The notes under the pieces: model-generated
Seen by the model: only the letters and a program-made list of their open reading frames with translations
The model's database searches: none
Told to the model about the DNA's origin: nothing
Position numbers and translations under genes: made by a program
NCBI RefSeq assembly: GCF_019218635.1
Contig: NZ_JAHUZB010000006.1
Location: forward strand, 62,001-126,000
DNA: 64,000 nt
Direction: 5' to 3'
Source: Enterococcus alishanensis
Lineage (GTDB): Bacteria > Bacillota > Bacilli > Lactobacillales > Enterococcaceae
In this document: positions 27,449-35,923 of the stretch, one piece after another
Layout of the letters: each line of letters opens with the position of its first letter
Numbering within the stretch: the stretch's first letter is position 1

Positions 27449-28465
27449 TCAAGCCTCATCTAATTTTTTTACACTCTCACGAATAATTAATTTAGTTCGA
27501 AAGATTTTATTCGGAATTCGCTGTGAAGGGAAATTAATCGCATCTACTAAAAACTTTGCAGCTGAAAAACCAATTTCGAAACTTGGTTGAAAAACCGTTG
27601 TCAAAGGTGGAACCATATATTCACTAATTTCTAATCCATCGAAACCAACCACTGAAATATCTTCAGGAATTTTCAAACCAGCTTCATAAATTGCTTGATA
27701 AGCACCAATCGCCATTTCATCATTGCCGCAAAAAATAGCAGTAATTTCTTTATTTTTTAAAACTTCTCTGGCAGCGTGATAACCACCTTCAATAGTTAAA
27801 TTACCTGTCGCAACATAACTTTTCTTGAAGGGTAATTGATTTTCAAAAATAACTTGCTTATATGCATTTTCCCGTTCAGAAAGCTGGTAATAGCCTTCAT
27901 TTTCTTTTAGCATACCGATATGGCGATGTCCTTGTTTAACTAACATACGAACCACTTCTTGTGCTCCGGCATATTCTTCCACCAACAGTTGTCCCCAATC
28001 ACGGTCATTAAAACCACGGTCAATTAAAACCACTGGATGATTACGATAAAATTCACTATCTAAAGCTTGCTCCGGTGACAATTTATGCGGCGTTGCAATT
28101 AAAATACCGTCCACCGAACGATGAGATAATTCGTTCAATAACAATCTTTCTTGTTCACGATCATGACGGGAATTGCACAAAATGATCATGTAGCCTAAAG
28201 GATTTAAATAACTTTCCACCCCTTCAATCACTTTCGAGAAAAAAAAGTCAGTCACATCTGGAACAATCATGCCAATTGTCTTAGAATGACGGTTAATTAA
28301 ATTAGCCGCAAAAAAATCGGGTTTGTAATCATATTCTTCAACGATATCCAAAACTTTCCGGCGTGTCTTCTCGCTAAAGCGATTACCTTTATTATTTAAA
28401 ATTTGCGAAACAGTGGTGACAGAGACGCCTGCCAATTCAGCAATTTTTTTAATTGTGATTTTCAT
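27449..28465 (-). CDS. LacI-family transcriptional regulator
   Basis: 338 aa. Seen: an N-terminal HTH ITIKKIAELAGVSVTTVSQ with hinge SEKTRRKVLDIVEEYDYKPD, followed by a periplasmic-binding-protein-like sensor (TIGMIVPDVTDFFFSKVIEG, VVLIDRGF, AIFCGNDEMAIGAYQAI, VVGFDGLEIS). It resembles RbsR-type members. It is transcribed in the same direction and just upstream of pdp with no terminator seen between, so it probably controls nucleoside uptake and salvage. The inducer is unknown. AGGAGG lies before the ATG. Its own upstream region holds TAGC-TTT-GCTA (near 28500). Confidence 0.88.
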   Translation of the reverse strand: MKITIKKIAELAGVSVTTVSQILNNKGNRFSEKTRRKVLDIVEEYDYKPDFFAANLINRHSKTIGMIVPDVTDFFFSKVIEGVESYLNPLGYMIILCNSRHDREQERLLLNELSHRSVDGILIATPHKLSPEQALDSEFYRNHPVVLIDRGFNDRDWGQLLVEEYAGAQEVVRMLVKQGHRHIGMLKENEGYYQLSERENAYKQVIFENQLPFKKSYVATGNLTIEGGYHAAREVLKNKEITAIFCGNDEMAIGAYQAIYEAGLKIPEDISVVGFDGLEISEYMVPPLTTVFQPSFEIGFSAAKFLVDAINFPSQRIPNKIFRTKLIIRESVKKLDEA

Positions 28466-28534
28466 AGGGGACCTCCTTTGCTTTTCGTCATCAGTTTAGC
28501 AAAGCTATCTACGATTTGAAAGCCTTTTTTTACA

Positions 28535-28561
28535 CAAAAATAAGGGCAGCTAAGCTACCCT
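28535..28561 (-). terminator. Terminator of the SGNH/methyltransferase pair
   Basis: Minus-strand stem AGGGTAGC / GCTGCCCT, loop TTA, one G-T pair, then TTATTTTTG. It overlaps the methyltransferase stop codon. Confidence 0.8.
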
Positions 28562-29160
28562 CATTCCTTGATACTTTTTAAAATAAAATAACCCTTATCT
28601 TTAGCAATTGTTTCGACATTTCCAAATACTTCAGCCATTTTATTTTTGGCGCTAGGCGCCCCTTGTTTTTTTTGAATCACAATAGTCAAGCTGCCTTGCG
28701 GTTTTAATAAATCAAAGGCCCCGCTTAAAATTTCGTGGACTACTTTTTTTCCGGCACGAATTGGTGGATTGCTAATAATTGCAGCATATTCTTTTTGGTG
28801 TAAATCGGCATAGATATTGGATTGATGAATATCTGCAGTCAGTTGATTTTTTTCAGCATTTTGTTTTGCTAGTTCGATTGCTCGATTATTTACATCAATC
28901 ATTTCTACCGGAAGTTTTGTATCATAGACCAAAGCTAAACCGATTGGACCATAACCGCAACCAACGTCTAAAATAGTACCTGCTGGTAATTCGTTAGCAT
29001 CAAAAGATTCAATCAATAAACGTGAACCAAAATCGACAGTTTCGCGGGAAAAAACACCACTATCCGTTACAAATTGAAATTCTTTTCCTAATAATGGAAA
29101 TGACCAATACTTTAATTGATGCTCTGTTTCGGGATTTTCTGAATAATAATGATTTGTCAT
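28561..29160 (-). CDS. RsmC-like class I SAM methyltransferase
   Basis: 199 aa. Seen: motif I TILDVGCGYGPIGLAL, MIDVNNRAIELAKQNAEKN, and the amino-group methyltransferase motif SNPPIRAGKKVVHEIL (NPP[IF]). This is the small single-domain relative of 16S rRNA guanine-N2 methyltransferase RsmC/RlmG found in Firmicutes (YbxB type). The RNA target cannot be proved. It begins seven bases after the SGNH hydrolase gene. Confidence 0.88.
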   Translation of the reverse strand: MTNHYYSENPETEHQLKYWSFPLLGKEFQFVTDSGVFSRETVDFGSRLLIESFDANELPAGTILDVGCGYGPIGLALVYDTKLPVEMIDVNNRAIELAKQNAEKNQLTADIHQSNIYADLHQKEYAAIISNPPIRAGKKVVHEILSGAFDLLKPQGSLTIVIQKKQGAPSAKNKMAEVFGNVETIAKDKGYFILKSIKE

Positions 29161-29167
29161 AAAATTT

Positions 29168-29740
29168 TTATCCTAATAATTTATTTTTTATATCACGGGC
29201 AATTAAGGCACCGATAAAATCATAACCTTCTTCTGATGGATGCAAGCCATCACTACCTAAAAATTCAGTTGGCACCGGATAAACGGTCATATGATGATAT
29301 AAATCAATCATATTCACACCCATTTCTCCAGCAGCCTCTTTAAGCGCAGCAACATATTCTTGTTGTCGTTGATTATTGCCATCGGCACAAACTTGCTCAT
29401 CGACATAACTTGGTGAAAGTATAATAACTTTTTCTGCTGGAAATTTTCCAATAATTTGTTTCATCGTCTTAGCATATTCTTCAGGCGTGGCACTTTGATT
29501 TAATGAATCATTTGAACCCAACATGATAGCAACAAAATCTGGGTTTTCTGCCACTGCTTGATCTACTCGATTCAAACCTTCTGCTGAAGTTTCTCCTGGA
29601 ACACCTAAATTAACGATTTGATAGCCAGGAAAGCCCATGCCAGTTAATTCTTTAATAGTAATTTCGTCTAGCATATTGGTACTGGCACCTTCATAATAGC
29701 CTGCTGCCAAACTGTCACCGAATAACACAATCTTTTTCAT
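29168..29740 (-). CDS. SGNH/GDSL-type esterase
   Basis: 190 aa cytoplasmic hydrolase without signal peptide. Seen: block I FGDSLAAGYYEG (nucleophile Ser), block II NLGVPGETSAEG, block III MLGSNDS, and block V DGLHPSEEGYDFIG with Asp and His. It resembles arylesterase/lysophospholipase TesA-like proteins. Substrate unknown. ATG follows AGGAGGCG. Confidence 0.88.
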   Translation of the reverse strand: MKKIVLFGDSLAAGYYEGASTNMLDEITIKELTGMGFPGYQIVNLGVPGETSAEGLNRVDQAVAENPDFVAIMLGSNDSLNQSATPEEYAKTMKQIIGKFPAEKVIILSPSYVDEQVCADGNNQRQQEYVAALKEAAGEMGVNMIDLYHHMTVYPVPTEFLGSDGLHPSEEGYDFIGALIARDIKNKLLG

Positions 29741-29888
29741 CGTTACGCCTCCTAGAAATTTACTTTAATGATACCATGAAATGAAAAAAATCAAAGCGTC
29801 GACTCTCTCAGTATTTTTTCTGAATCAGTCGGCAAAGTTCGGCGTTTTATGATAAAATAAGCCCAGTATTCGAAGTTAGGAGAAGCAA

Positions 29889-30809
29889 ATGAATGGAAAA
29901 GGTAATTACTATCAAATTCCCCGTGAAAAATGGCAAGATTTTTATTCTGGCGACACGCCCTTAACACAAGAAGAACTAGATAGTATTAAAAGTTTAAATG
30001 ACCGGATTTCTATGCAAGATGTAGCGGATGTGTACATTCCTTTATGTCATCTGATTCATCTATACATGAAAGATTTTGAGTCGTTGACTTTAAGTAAAGG
30101 TTTATTTTTACATCGTTACGTAAAAGTTCCACCATTTATTATTGGGATTGCCGGTAGTGTAGCCGTCGGAAAAAGTACAACAGCACGCTTGCTGCAAACT
30201 TTGTTAGACCGACTCTTTCCCCATAGTTCTGTCCAGTTGATTACAACTGATGGCTTCTTGTACCCTAATGCAGAGCTGGAGAAAAAAGGCATCATGGATC
30301 GTAAAGGATTTCCTGAAAGCTATGATATGGAAAAACTAATTGATTTCTTGAATGCAGTAAAATCTGGCGAAAAGAATATCGAAATTCCGAAATATTCCCA
30401 TAACGTCTATGACATTATTGAAGACGAAGTGGAAATCATTGACCAACCAGACATTTTAATTGTTGAAGGGATCAATACTTTACAATTGCCAGCTAACCAA
30501 CAAATCTATGTTAGTGACTTTTTTGATTTTTCAATTTTTGTAGATGCAAAACCTTCATTAATTGAAAAATGGTATTTGGAACGCTTTGAATCATTGTTGG
30601 ATACAGCTTTTCAAGACCCTACCAATTACTATTATGAATATGCGATTGGTGACCGCAAAGAAGCCTTAGCTATGGCTGAAGGCGTTTGGCAAAATGTCAA
30701 TTTGAAAAATCTGATGGAATACATCCTACCGACACGTGGTCGAGCAGACGTGATTCTCCATAAGACGATTCATCATAATATTGATGAGATTTTTATTCGG
30801 AAGTACTAA
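29889..30809 (+). CDS. coaA: Pantothenate kinase, type I
   Basis: 306 aa; first step of coenzyme A synthesis. Seen: P-loop [18 protein letters not shown] (residues about 94-111), [38 protein letters not shown], and VEGINTLQ. This is the classical bacterial CoaA. The gene starts after AGGAGA; a 60-bp gap without visible terminator separates it from guaA. Confidence 0.96.
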   Translation: MNGKGNYYQIPREKWQDFYSGDTPLTQEELDSIKSLNDRISMQDVADVYIPLCHLIHLYMKDFESLTLSKGLFLHRYVKVPPFIIGIAGSVAVGKSTTARLLQTLLDRLFPHSSVQLITTDGFLYPNAELEKKGIMDRKGFPESYDMEKLIDFLNAVKSGEKNIEIPKYSHNVYDIIEDEVEIIDQPDILIVEGINTLQLPANQQIYVSDFFDFSIFVDAKPSLIEKWYLERFESLLDTAFQDPTNYYYEYAIGDRKEALAMAEGVWQNVNLKNLMEYILPTRGRADVILHKTIHHNIDEIFIRKY

Positions 30810-30869
30810 ACTTTGCAAAAGAGCATCTGCTTTTTTAGATAAAATAATGAAAGAATAGAGGTAATAACT

Positions 30870-32435
30870 GTGACGAACGTTTCCGCAGAAATGACAGACG
30901 TTGAAAAAATTATTGTACTAGATTACGGTAGCCAATATAACCAATTGATTACGCGCCGCATCCGTGAATTTGGCGTTTTTTCTGAACTACTAAGCCATCG
31001 GATTACTGCAACTGAAGTCAAAGCTATGAATCCTAAAGGTATCATCTTATCTGGTGGTCCTAATAGTGTTTATGACGAAGGAGCTTTTTCAATTGATCCA
31101 GAAATCTTTGAACTAGGCATTCCTGTTTTAGGTATTTGTTACGGCATGCAACTGATTACTTATCAATTAGGTGGAAAAGTTGAACCCGCTAAAAACCGTG
31201 AATACGGAAAAGCAACTTTAGAAGTATTAGACCAAGAAGCTGTTTTATTTGCCGGCACACCAAAAGAACAAACTGTTTGGATGAGCCACGGTGATTTAGT
31301 CACAGAAGTCCCAACTGGATTTGAGACAGTCGCAACTTCTATTGATTGTCCTATCGCTTCAATTCAAGATACTAAACGCAACTTTTATGGTATCCAATAC
31401 CACGCTGAAGTTCGTCATTCAGAATATGGAAATGAATTATTACGCCACTTTGCTTTTGACGTTTGTCACTGTAAAGGCGACTGGAGTATGGATAACTTTA
31501 TCGACATGCAAATCGCAAAAATCCGTGAACAAGTCGGCGATAAAAAAGTCTTATTAGGCTTATCTGGCGGCGTGGATTCAAGTGTTGTTGGTGTCCTTTT
31601 ACAAAAAGCCATTGGTGATCAATTAACTTCTATTTTCGTTGACCATGGTTTATTACGTAAAAATGAAGGCGACCAAGTAATGGAAAGTCTAGGCGGAAAA
31701 TTCGGCTTAAACATCATTAAAGTCGACGCGAAAAAACGCTTTATGGACAAACTTGCTGGTGTTTCTGATCCAGAAACTAAACGCAAAATTATCGGTAACG
31801 AATTTGTTTATGTCTTTGATGATGAAGCAACAAAATTAGCTAAAGATGGCGTTGGTTTCTTAGCACAAGGAACTCTTTATACCGATGTCATTGAATCTGG
31901 TACCGAAACTGCCCAAACCATTAAATCTCACCATAACGTTGGTGGATTACCAGAAGATATGCAATTTGAATTAATCGAACCTTTAAATACTTTGTTTAAA
32001 GATGAAGTCCGCGAGCTAGGAACACAACTTGGCATGCCTGACGAAATCGTTTGGCGCCAACCTTTCCCTGGCCCAGGCTTAGGTATTCGAGTAATCGGTG
32101 ATTTAACTGAAGAAAAACTAGAAATCGTTCGTGAATCAGATTGGATTTTACGAGAAGAAATTGCTAAAGCTGGACTTGACCGTGACATCTGGCAATACTT
32201 TACTGTCTTACCAGGCATTCGTTCTGTGGGTGTTATGGGCGATGGTCGAACTTATGATTATACAATCGGTATCCGCGCAGTCACTTCAATCGATGGGATG
32301 ACAGCTGACTTTGCTAGAATTCCTTGGGATGTCTTACAAAAAATTTCCGTGCGAATCGTTAACGAAGTCGATCACGTGAATCGGATTGTGTATGATATTA
32401 CGAGTAAGCCACCTGCAACTGTGGAGTGGGAATAA
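30870..32435 (+). CDS. guaA: GMP synthase (glutamine-hydrolysing)
   Basis: 521 aa; converts XMP to GMP. Seen: class I glutamine amidotransferase domain ([15 protein letters not shown], catalytic [13 protein letters not shown] with His), ATP pyrophosphatase P-loop [13 protein letters not shown] (near residue 230) and the C-terminal dimerisation domain ending KPPATVEWE. Start is taken at GTG 30870 with GAGGT upstream. The last 12 bases, including the stop codon, are repeated at 51,627-51,638, so the 3' end is the integration site of the adjoining island. The protein is intact. Confidence 0.97.
   Translation: MTNVSAEMTDVEKIIVLDYGSQYNQLITRRIREFGVFSELLSHRITATEVKAMNPKGIILSGGPNSVYDEGAFSIDPEIFELGIPVLGICYGMQLITYQLGGKVEPAKNREYGKATLEVLDQEAVLFAGTPKEQTVWMSHGDLVTEVPTGFETVATSIDCPIASIQDTKRNFYGIQYHAEVRHSEYGNELLRHFAFDVCHCKGDWSMDNFIDMQIAKIREQVGDKKVLLGLSGGVDSSVVGVLLQKAIGDQLTSIFVDHGLLRKNEGDQVMESLGGKFGLNIIKVDAKKRFMDKLAGVSDPETKRKIIGNEFVYVFDDEATKLAKDGVGFLAQGTLYTDVIESGTETAQTIKSHHNVGGLPEDMQFELIEPLNTLFKDEVRELGTQLGMPDEIVWRQPFPGPGLGIRVIGDLTEEKLEIVRESDWILREEIAKAGLDRDIWQYFTVLPGIRSVGVMGDGRTYDYTIGIRAVTSIDGMTADFARIPWDVLQKISVRIVNEVDHVNRIVYDITSKPPATVEWE
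32424..32435 (+). repeat. attL core, 12-bp direct repeat at guaA 3' end
   Basis: GAGTGGGAATAA, covering the last three codons and stop of guaA. Bases on either side differ between the two copies (G/T before, T/A after), so the identical core is exactly 12 bp. Confidence 0.85.
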
Positions 32436-32443
32436 TAGCAGGA

Positions 32444-32487
32444 GAGCTTGAAATCCTTTATACATAAGGGTTTCAAGCTCTTTTTTT
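32444..32487 (+). terminator. Terminator after guaA, supplied by the island
   Basis: Stem GAGCTTGAAA(T)CC / GGGTTTCAAGCTC followed by seven T. Because it lies to the right of the attL core, it belongs to the island and replaces the native guaA terminator, which is probably the hairpin at 51,735-51,762. Confidence 0.85.
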
Positions 32488-32494
32488 GCAAATC

Positions 32495-32513
32495 ATTGCA
32501 CCGGGATTGCACC
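32495..32513 (+). repeat. Putative integrase arm-type repeats, left end
   Basis: ATTGCACC occurs twice, at 32495-32502 and 32506-32513, beside the integrase stop codon. ATTGCAC also occurs near the right end at 51526-51532 in the same orientation and with a following T-rich stretch. Short repeats at both ends of an element are typical of arm sites bound by the integrase N-terminal domain. Confidence 0.4.
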
Positions 32514-33694
32514 TAATTTTTCTGATTTAAAAATCCTACGGTATGTTGATTGCTTGGTGAGTGGTCGAGGTTTGTTATTGAATGACTCATTTGAATAACG
32601 CCTTTTAGTTTTGAAGCTACTTCAAAATTACTGTTTGGATACAAATGCCCGTATGTTCCTAGAGTTGTTTCGATATCTTCATGTCCCAGTCGATCTTTAA
32701 TAATTAAGGGATTCTCGCCCATTTGAATCAATAGTGACGCATGAGATTGTCTCAAGGCATGAATTTTAATCCGATGAACACCAGCTAATTTTGCATAGCG
32801 AGTAATGGCATAGCTAATCGTATGATTTTGCGTGGGTTCGCCATTATAACTCATGACAAAACCACTTGGTGCAACATTTTGCTGTACCTTTCGCCATTCT
32901 TTTAAGATTGACAAGGTGTCTTCTTCCAAAACAATATGTCGATTGCTAGCTTTTGTTTTCGGCTCCACAAACTCATAGTGTTGCAGATTTTTATAAAACA
33001 ACGTCTTATCAATTTTCAAAACCGCTGTCTTAAAATTAATATCCTCCCACTGAACGGCAGTTGCCTCACCAATCCGTAAACCAGTCATAAACAAAAACCA
33101 CAGAGACACATACAGAAAGTGTTGATAATAATCTTCCTTGTAAATACATGAAATGACCTTCTCAAACTCTTCCTTCGTCCAAAATTCAATCTTAGTCTTT
33201 TGCTTCTTGACATTTCCGATAATTTTCGAGGCATTCTTCTGAGTCAAACCTAATAAAATGGCTTTATCCATTGCCAAAGAAAAAATTCCTTGAACATTTC
33301 GGATATACGATACCCTCAATGTCTTAAATAATTGTGATTGCCAATTCTGAACATGAATAGGTTCAATTTTATCCACTGGCATCTTATAAAAGTAGGAGAA
33401 GTGCTTTTTGATTGAATGCAGCCGATTTTCATAGGTTCGGATTTTCACTTGTGACTTATACCAAGGTAAAAAGATTTCTTCGATATAATCTTTAAACAAC
33501 ATGCTAGTTGGTGTGACTTCAGAGGCCGTTTCAGGCTCTTCAAGCAACAATTTGGAATAGACTCCCCTTGCTTCTTTCTGAGTCTTAAAACCGCTCCGAT
33601 ACTTCTGAATTTTCTTGCCATTGATATCATAGCCAAGATTCGCTCTAAAATAGTACAAGCTATTTTTATCTTTTTTAATCGCATCATTACTCAT
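32513..33694 (-). CDS. int: Tyrosine recombinase (integrase) of the island
   Basis: 393 aa. Seen: an N-terminal arm-binding domain (YYFRANLGYDINGKKIQKYR, residues about 13-50), a SAM-like core-binding domain (about 68-165) and a catalytic domain with Arg in MTGLRIGEA (near 203), HALRQSH (near 316), GHE and the nucleophile Tyr in LGTYGHLYP (near 346). It belongs to the Tn916/phage-Int group and should insert and excise the island at guaA. Start ATG follows AGGAG. Length is normal and all catalytic residues are present. Confidence 0.94.
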   Translation of the reverse strand: MSNDAIKKDKNSLYYFRANLGYDINGKKIQKYRSGFKTQKEARGVYSKLLLEEPETASEVTPTSMLFKDYIEEIFLPWYKSQVKIRTYENRLHSIKKHFSYFYKMPVDKIEPIHVQNWQSQLFKTLRVSYIRNVQGIFSLAMDKAILLGLTQKNASKIIGNVKKQKTKIEFWTKEEFEKVISCIYKEDYYQHFLYVSLWFLFMTGLRIGEATAVQWEDINFKTAVLKIDKTLFYKNLQHYEFVEPKTKASNRHIVLEEDTLSILKEWRKVQQNVAPSGFVMSYNGEPTQNHTISYAITRYAKLAGVHRIKIHALRQSHASLLIQMGENPLIIKDRLGHEDIETTLGTYGHLYPNSNFEVASKLKGVIQMSHSITNLDHSPSNQHTVGFLNQKN

Positions 33695-33728
33695 TGTCTT
33701 TACTCCTCACGAATCGTCAGCGTAAAAA

Positions 33729-33929
33729 CTAATCGTCGTTGTCGGAATCGGCCAACTGGATATCAAGAATTTCTTCCACGGCTCCTACAGGTACACGGTC
33801 TAGTTTTTTCGAGCTGTAATAGACGTGCCCTTTTTGAATCATTAATTCTTTCGCTTTTTTAATAATATCTGCCGCAAAAGAATTGCCATATCCAAGCTGC
33901 ACCAAATCTTTTTTTGTAACTGTAATCAT
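33729..33929 (-). CDS. DUF3173 small protein, possible excision/integration accessory factor
   Basis: 66 aa, starting MITVTKKDLVQLGYGNSFAA with ATG at 33929 after AAAGGAG. DUF3173 proteins are regularly found directly upstream of integrase genes in Firmicute integrative elements; a helix-turn-helix-like N terminus suggests a DNA-binding role similar to an excisionase. That function is inferred from context only. It is 34 bp upstream of int and probably cotranscribed. Confidence 0.75.
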   Translation of the reverse strand: MITVTKKDLVQLGYGNSFAADIIKKAKELMIQKGHVYYSSKKLDRVPVGAVEEILDIQLADSDNDD

Positions 33930-34890
33930 TGGACTCCTTTCCATGCAGATTAAAACTTCAATATTCACCTCTGATTATAATAGGTCTTTTGACTCCGTCT
34001 CAATCTGCATAAAGCACCTTATTATTTTTTTAGTTATCTGGTTCCTATTAAATTTTAAATACACTATTGTAAAATGACACACCAAATAAGCTTTCATCCA
34101 TCATTTAGAACTTCTCAAATACTTTCTTCTCGTTTGTTAGAGTCTTTAGAGCTAGTTCTAAGGAAACATAGGGATTTCACCTCCCCTCAGTCCTCGAGGA
34201 GCTTTGCAGAAGTATCATTATCACTCAAAATCATCTTGGCATTCACTAACTAGCAATTAGTGGGAAGAGATCATGTATTGCTCCTTCAATCTTTTGATTA
34301 AATTCATGGCGCTGAAACTCTATTTTTGCTCTTATTTTGAGAGGTTTGCTCTAACAAATGTATTCAGTTTTCAAGGAACATTTTTGTTGCTCATAACTTA
34401 AATATCCACGAAGTCGGAAAATGAAACCAAAATAGCGGAAATTTTTCTATTTTAACTCACCTTTTATAAAAATCTTAAGAAAGTGATGTTAAAACTCAAT
34501 CTACTGAAAAAAGAAACTTTAATAGATTAAGCTAGCTTAACTTCCCCTATACTAATACCAGCAATTTAAGTGACTAAAAAAGACACAGAAAACGAAATTT
34601 TCTTTTAATTTTTTTCCAAATGCGTTGAAAAGCAGTAAAGAATACAGGACTATCTCTGTTCTTTCTTAATATCATTTATGTTTTCGAATTAGTTTGATTG
34701 TCACTATTTTCCTCTTCATCTATAACAAACAATCCGAAAGGTCAAAAAAGACACGGAATTTTGAATTTTTTTTAAATTCTTTGAGAAACCTAATTTATTT
34801 TAATATGAAAAACTTTTCGAATTAAAACAAGATGAACTAACTAATCAATAGCAGAAAATCTGATACTAGCAGAAAGATAATTTTATAAAC
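33930..34890 (-). other. 960-bp non-coding region: long leader of DUF3173-int and AT-rich repeats
   Basis: No ORF of credible length. On the minus strand, TGTTCCTTGAAAACTGAATA (34361-34380) resembles the conserved sequence of Firmicute rRNA-operon spacers. Downstream follow a 16-codon micro-ORF (34257-34307) with an internal GGAG-ATG, a hairpin CACTAA / TTAGTG, GGGGAGG before a three-codon ORF (ATGTTTCCTTAG), and TTAGA / TCTAA repeats. This looks like a regulated 5' leader of about 430 nt. Further right, two imperfect 42-bp direct repeats (34574-34615, 34741-34782) share AAAAAAGACAC. Confidence 0.4.
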
Positions 34891-34932
34891 AAAAATAGCT
34901 ACTTCTCACTTTATAAAATGTGAAAAGTAGCT
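34891..34932 (-). terminator. Terminator of the drm operon
   Basis: Stem AGCTACTTTTCAC / GTGAGAAGTAGCT (one mismatch), loop of about 10 bases, followed on the minus strand by TATTTTTG. It lies about 100 bp after the HNH gene. Confidence 0.8.
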
Positions 34933-35035
34933 TGGCTGTTACTCCAAATTATTGGAATATATGTTACCTTAAGTCTTTAATTAATGAAAGCTTATTCATG
35001 AAAAATACAATCCATATAAAAACTTGTACATAATA

Positions 35036-35890
35036 TTAAACCACTCCATAAAAACTCAAAAGTAATTTTTGATTGATTTCAATACCATGTTGCTGATATG
35101 TTGTCTCACGATCTTTAAGTAACTTAGTGATTGCTGTCGCACGTTCTTGATAGCTTCCAAGATGAACTAACCTGTGACAATTCGGACATAAAGTTATGAC
35201 ATTGTCTGTAAAATCCAGTGTATACTGATAATAGTCTTGGACTGCCATCGGTACTAAATGATGCACTTCTACAAAGTTTTTACCATCTGCTTGTGAAATA
35301 AAAGTTCGATGTCTTCGATTGAGCTCACAGGACCAATTGCTTCTGATCTTAGCTAAATAACTAACGTGTGGACTTCTGGGATAACTTTCATTTTTTTGAT
35401 ACAATATTTTTTTTGGCCGTTCCAAATTATCAACTTGAAATTCTTTGATTTCCTCAGATATAAGAATTTCATCCGCAACAGTTAATGATGCAAGATTAAA
35501 GTTTAAACGGTCATCAGCAAATTCTTCCTTCCTTGTTTGCTTCCTTGTTAGATAGGCAGAAAAACAATTAATCGTTGCACTATAGAAATTATGTTCTTCT
35601 CGATTAAAGGTTGTAAAATCTTTCAAATTTTCAACTACCATGATTTTTTTTAATGCTACAAAAGAATCTAAAGGTCCAAAATCCTCTTGGAAAATTTCTT
35701 CGTATAATACAGTTAAATATAGCAGAAAACGAGCATAGTGCGCTCCTTTACTCGAAGTTTTTTTGACTTTTCCGTTTTCAACAGATAACTTTTCAGCGAA
35801 TGCTCTGTAATCTTGTAAAATTGAAAAGTATCGTTCTTTATTTCGCAAAACATGTGGCTCTTTTGAAAATACTTTTCTGAGAGTTATCAC
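35036..35890 (-). CDS. HNH endonuclease at the drmC position of a DISARM-like operon
   Basis: 284 aa. The C-terminal third carries a clear HNH (beta-beta-alpha metal) nuclease: VEVHHLVPM near residue 211, then DNVITLCPNCHRLVH near 236, giving the HH, N and H residues and a CxxC pair. The N-terminal 170 residues are helical and unrecognised; they may bind DNA or partners. No HxK(x4)D phospholipase-D motif is present, so this is not DrmC. GTG start at 35890 after GAGGTGG. It follows drmB by 33 bp and is the last gene of the operon. Probable role: effector nuclease of the system. Confidence 0.85.
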   Translation of the reverse strand: MITLRKVFSKEPHVLRNKERYFSILQDYRAFAEKLSVENGKVKKTSSKGAHYARFLLYLTVLYEEIFQEDFGPLDSFVALKKIMVVENLKDFTTFNREEHNFYSATINCFSAYLTRKQTRKEEFADDRLNFNLASLTVADEILISEEIKEFQVDNLERPKKILYQKNESYPRSPHVSYLAKIRSNWSCELNRRHRTFISQADGKNFVEVHHLVPMAVQDYYQYTLDFTDNVITLCPNCHRLVHLGSYQERATAITKLLKDRETTYQQHGIEINQKLLLSFYGVV

Positions 35891-35923
35891 AAAACCACCT
35901 CTTTCAAACAAAAATATCAAATA

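Noticed and set aside
30810-30869. Purine riboswitch or T-box before guaA
   Set aside because: The gap to coaA is only 60 bp and shows no conserved riboswitch core.
32424-32435. tRNA gene as the integration target
   Set aside because: No tRNA-like cloverleaf at either boundary; the repeat is the 3' end of guaA.
34574-34782. CRISPR-like array
   Set aside because: Only two imperfect AT-rich repeats, no regular spacing and no cas genes. No other array-like pattern was seen in the window.
35036-35890. DrmC-type phospholipase D in the last drm gene
   Set aside because: No HxK(x4)D motif; the conserved residues are those of an HNH nuclease.
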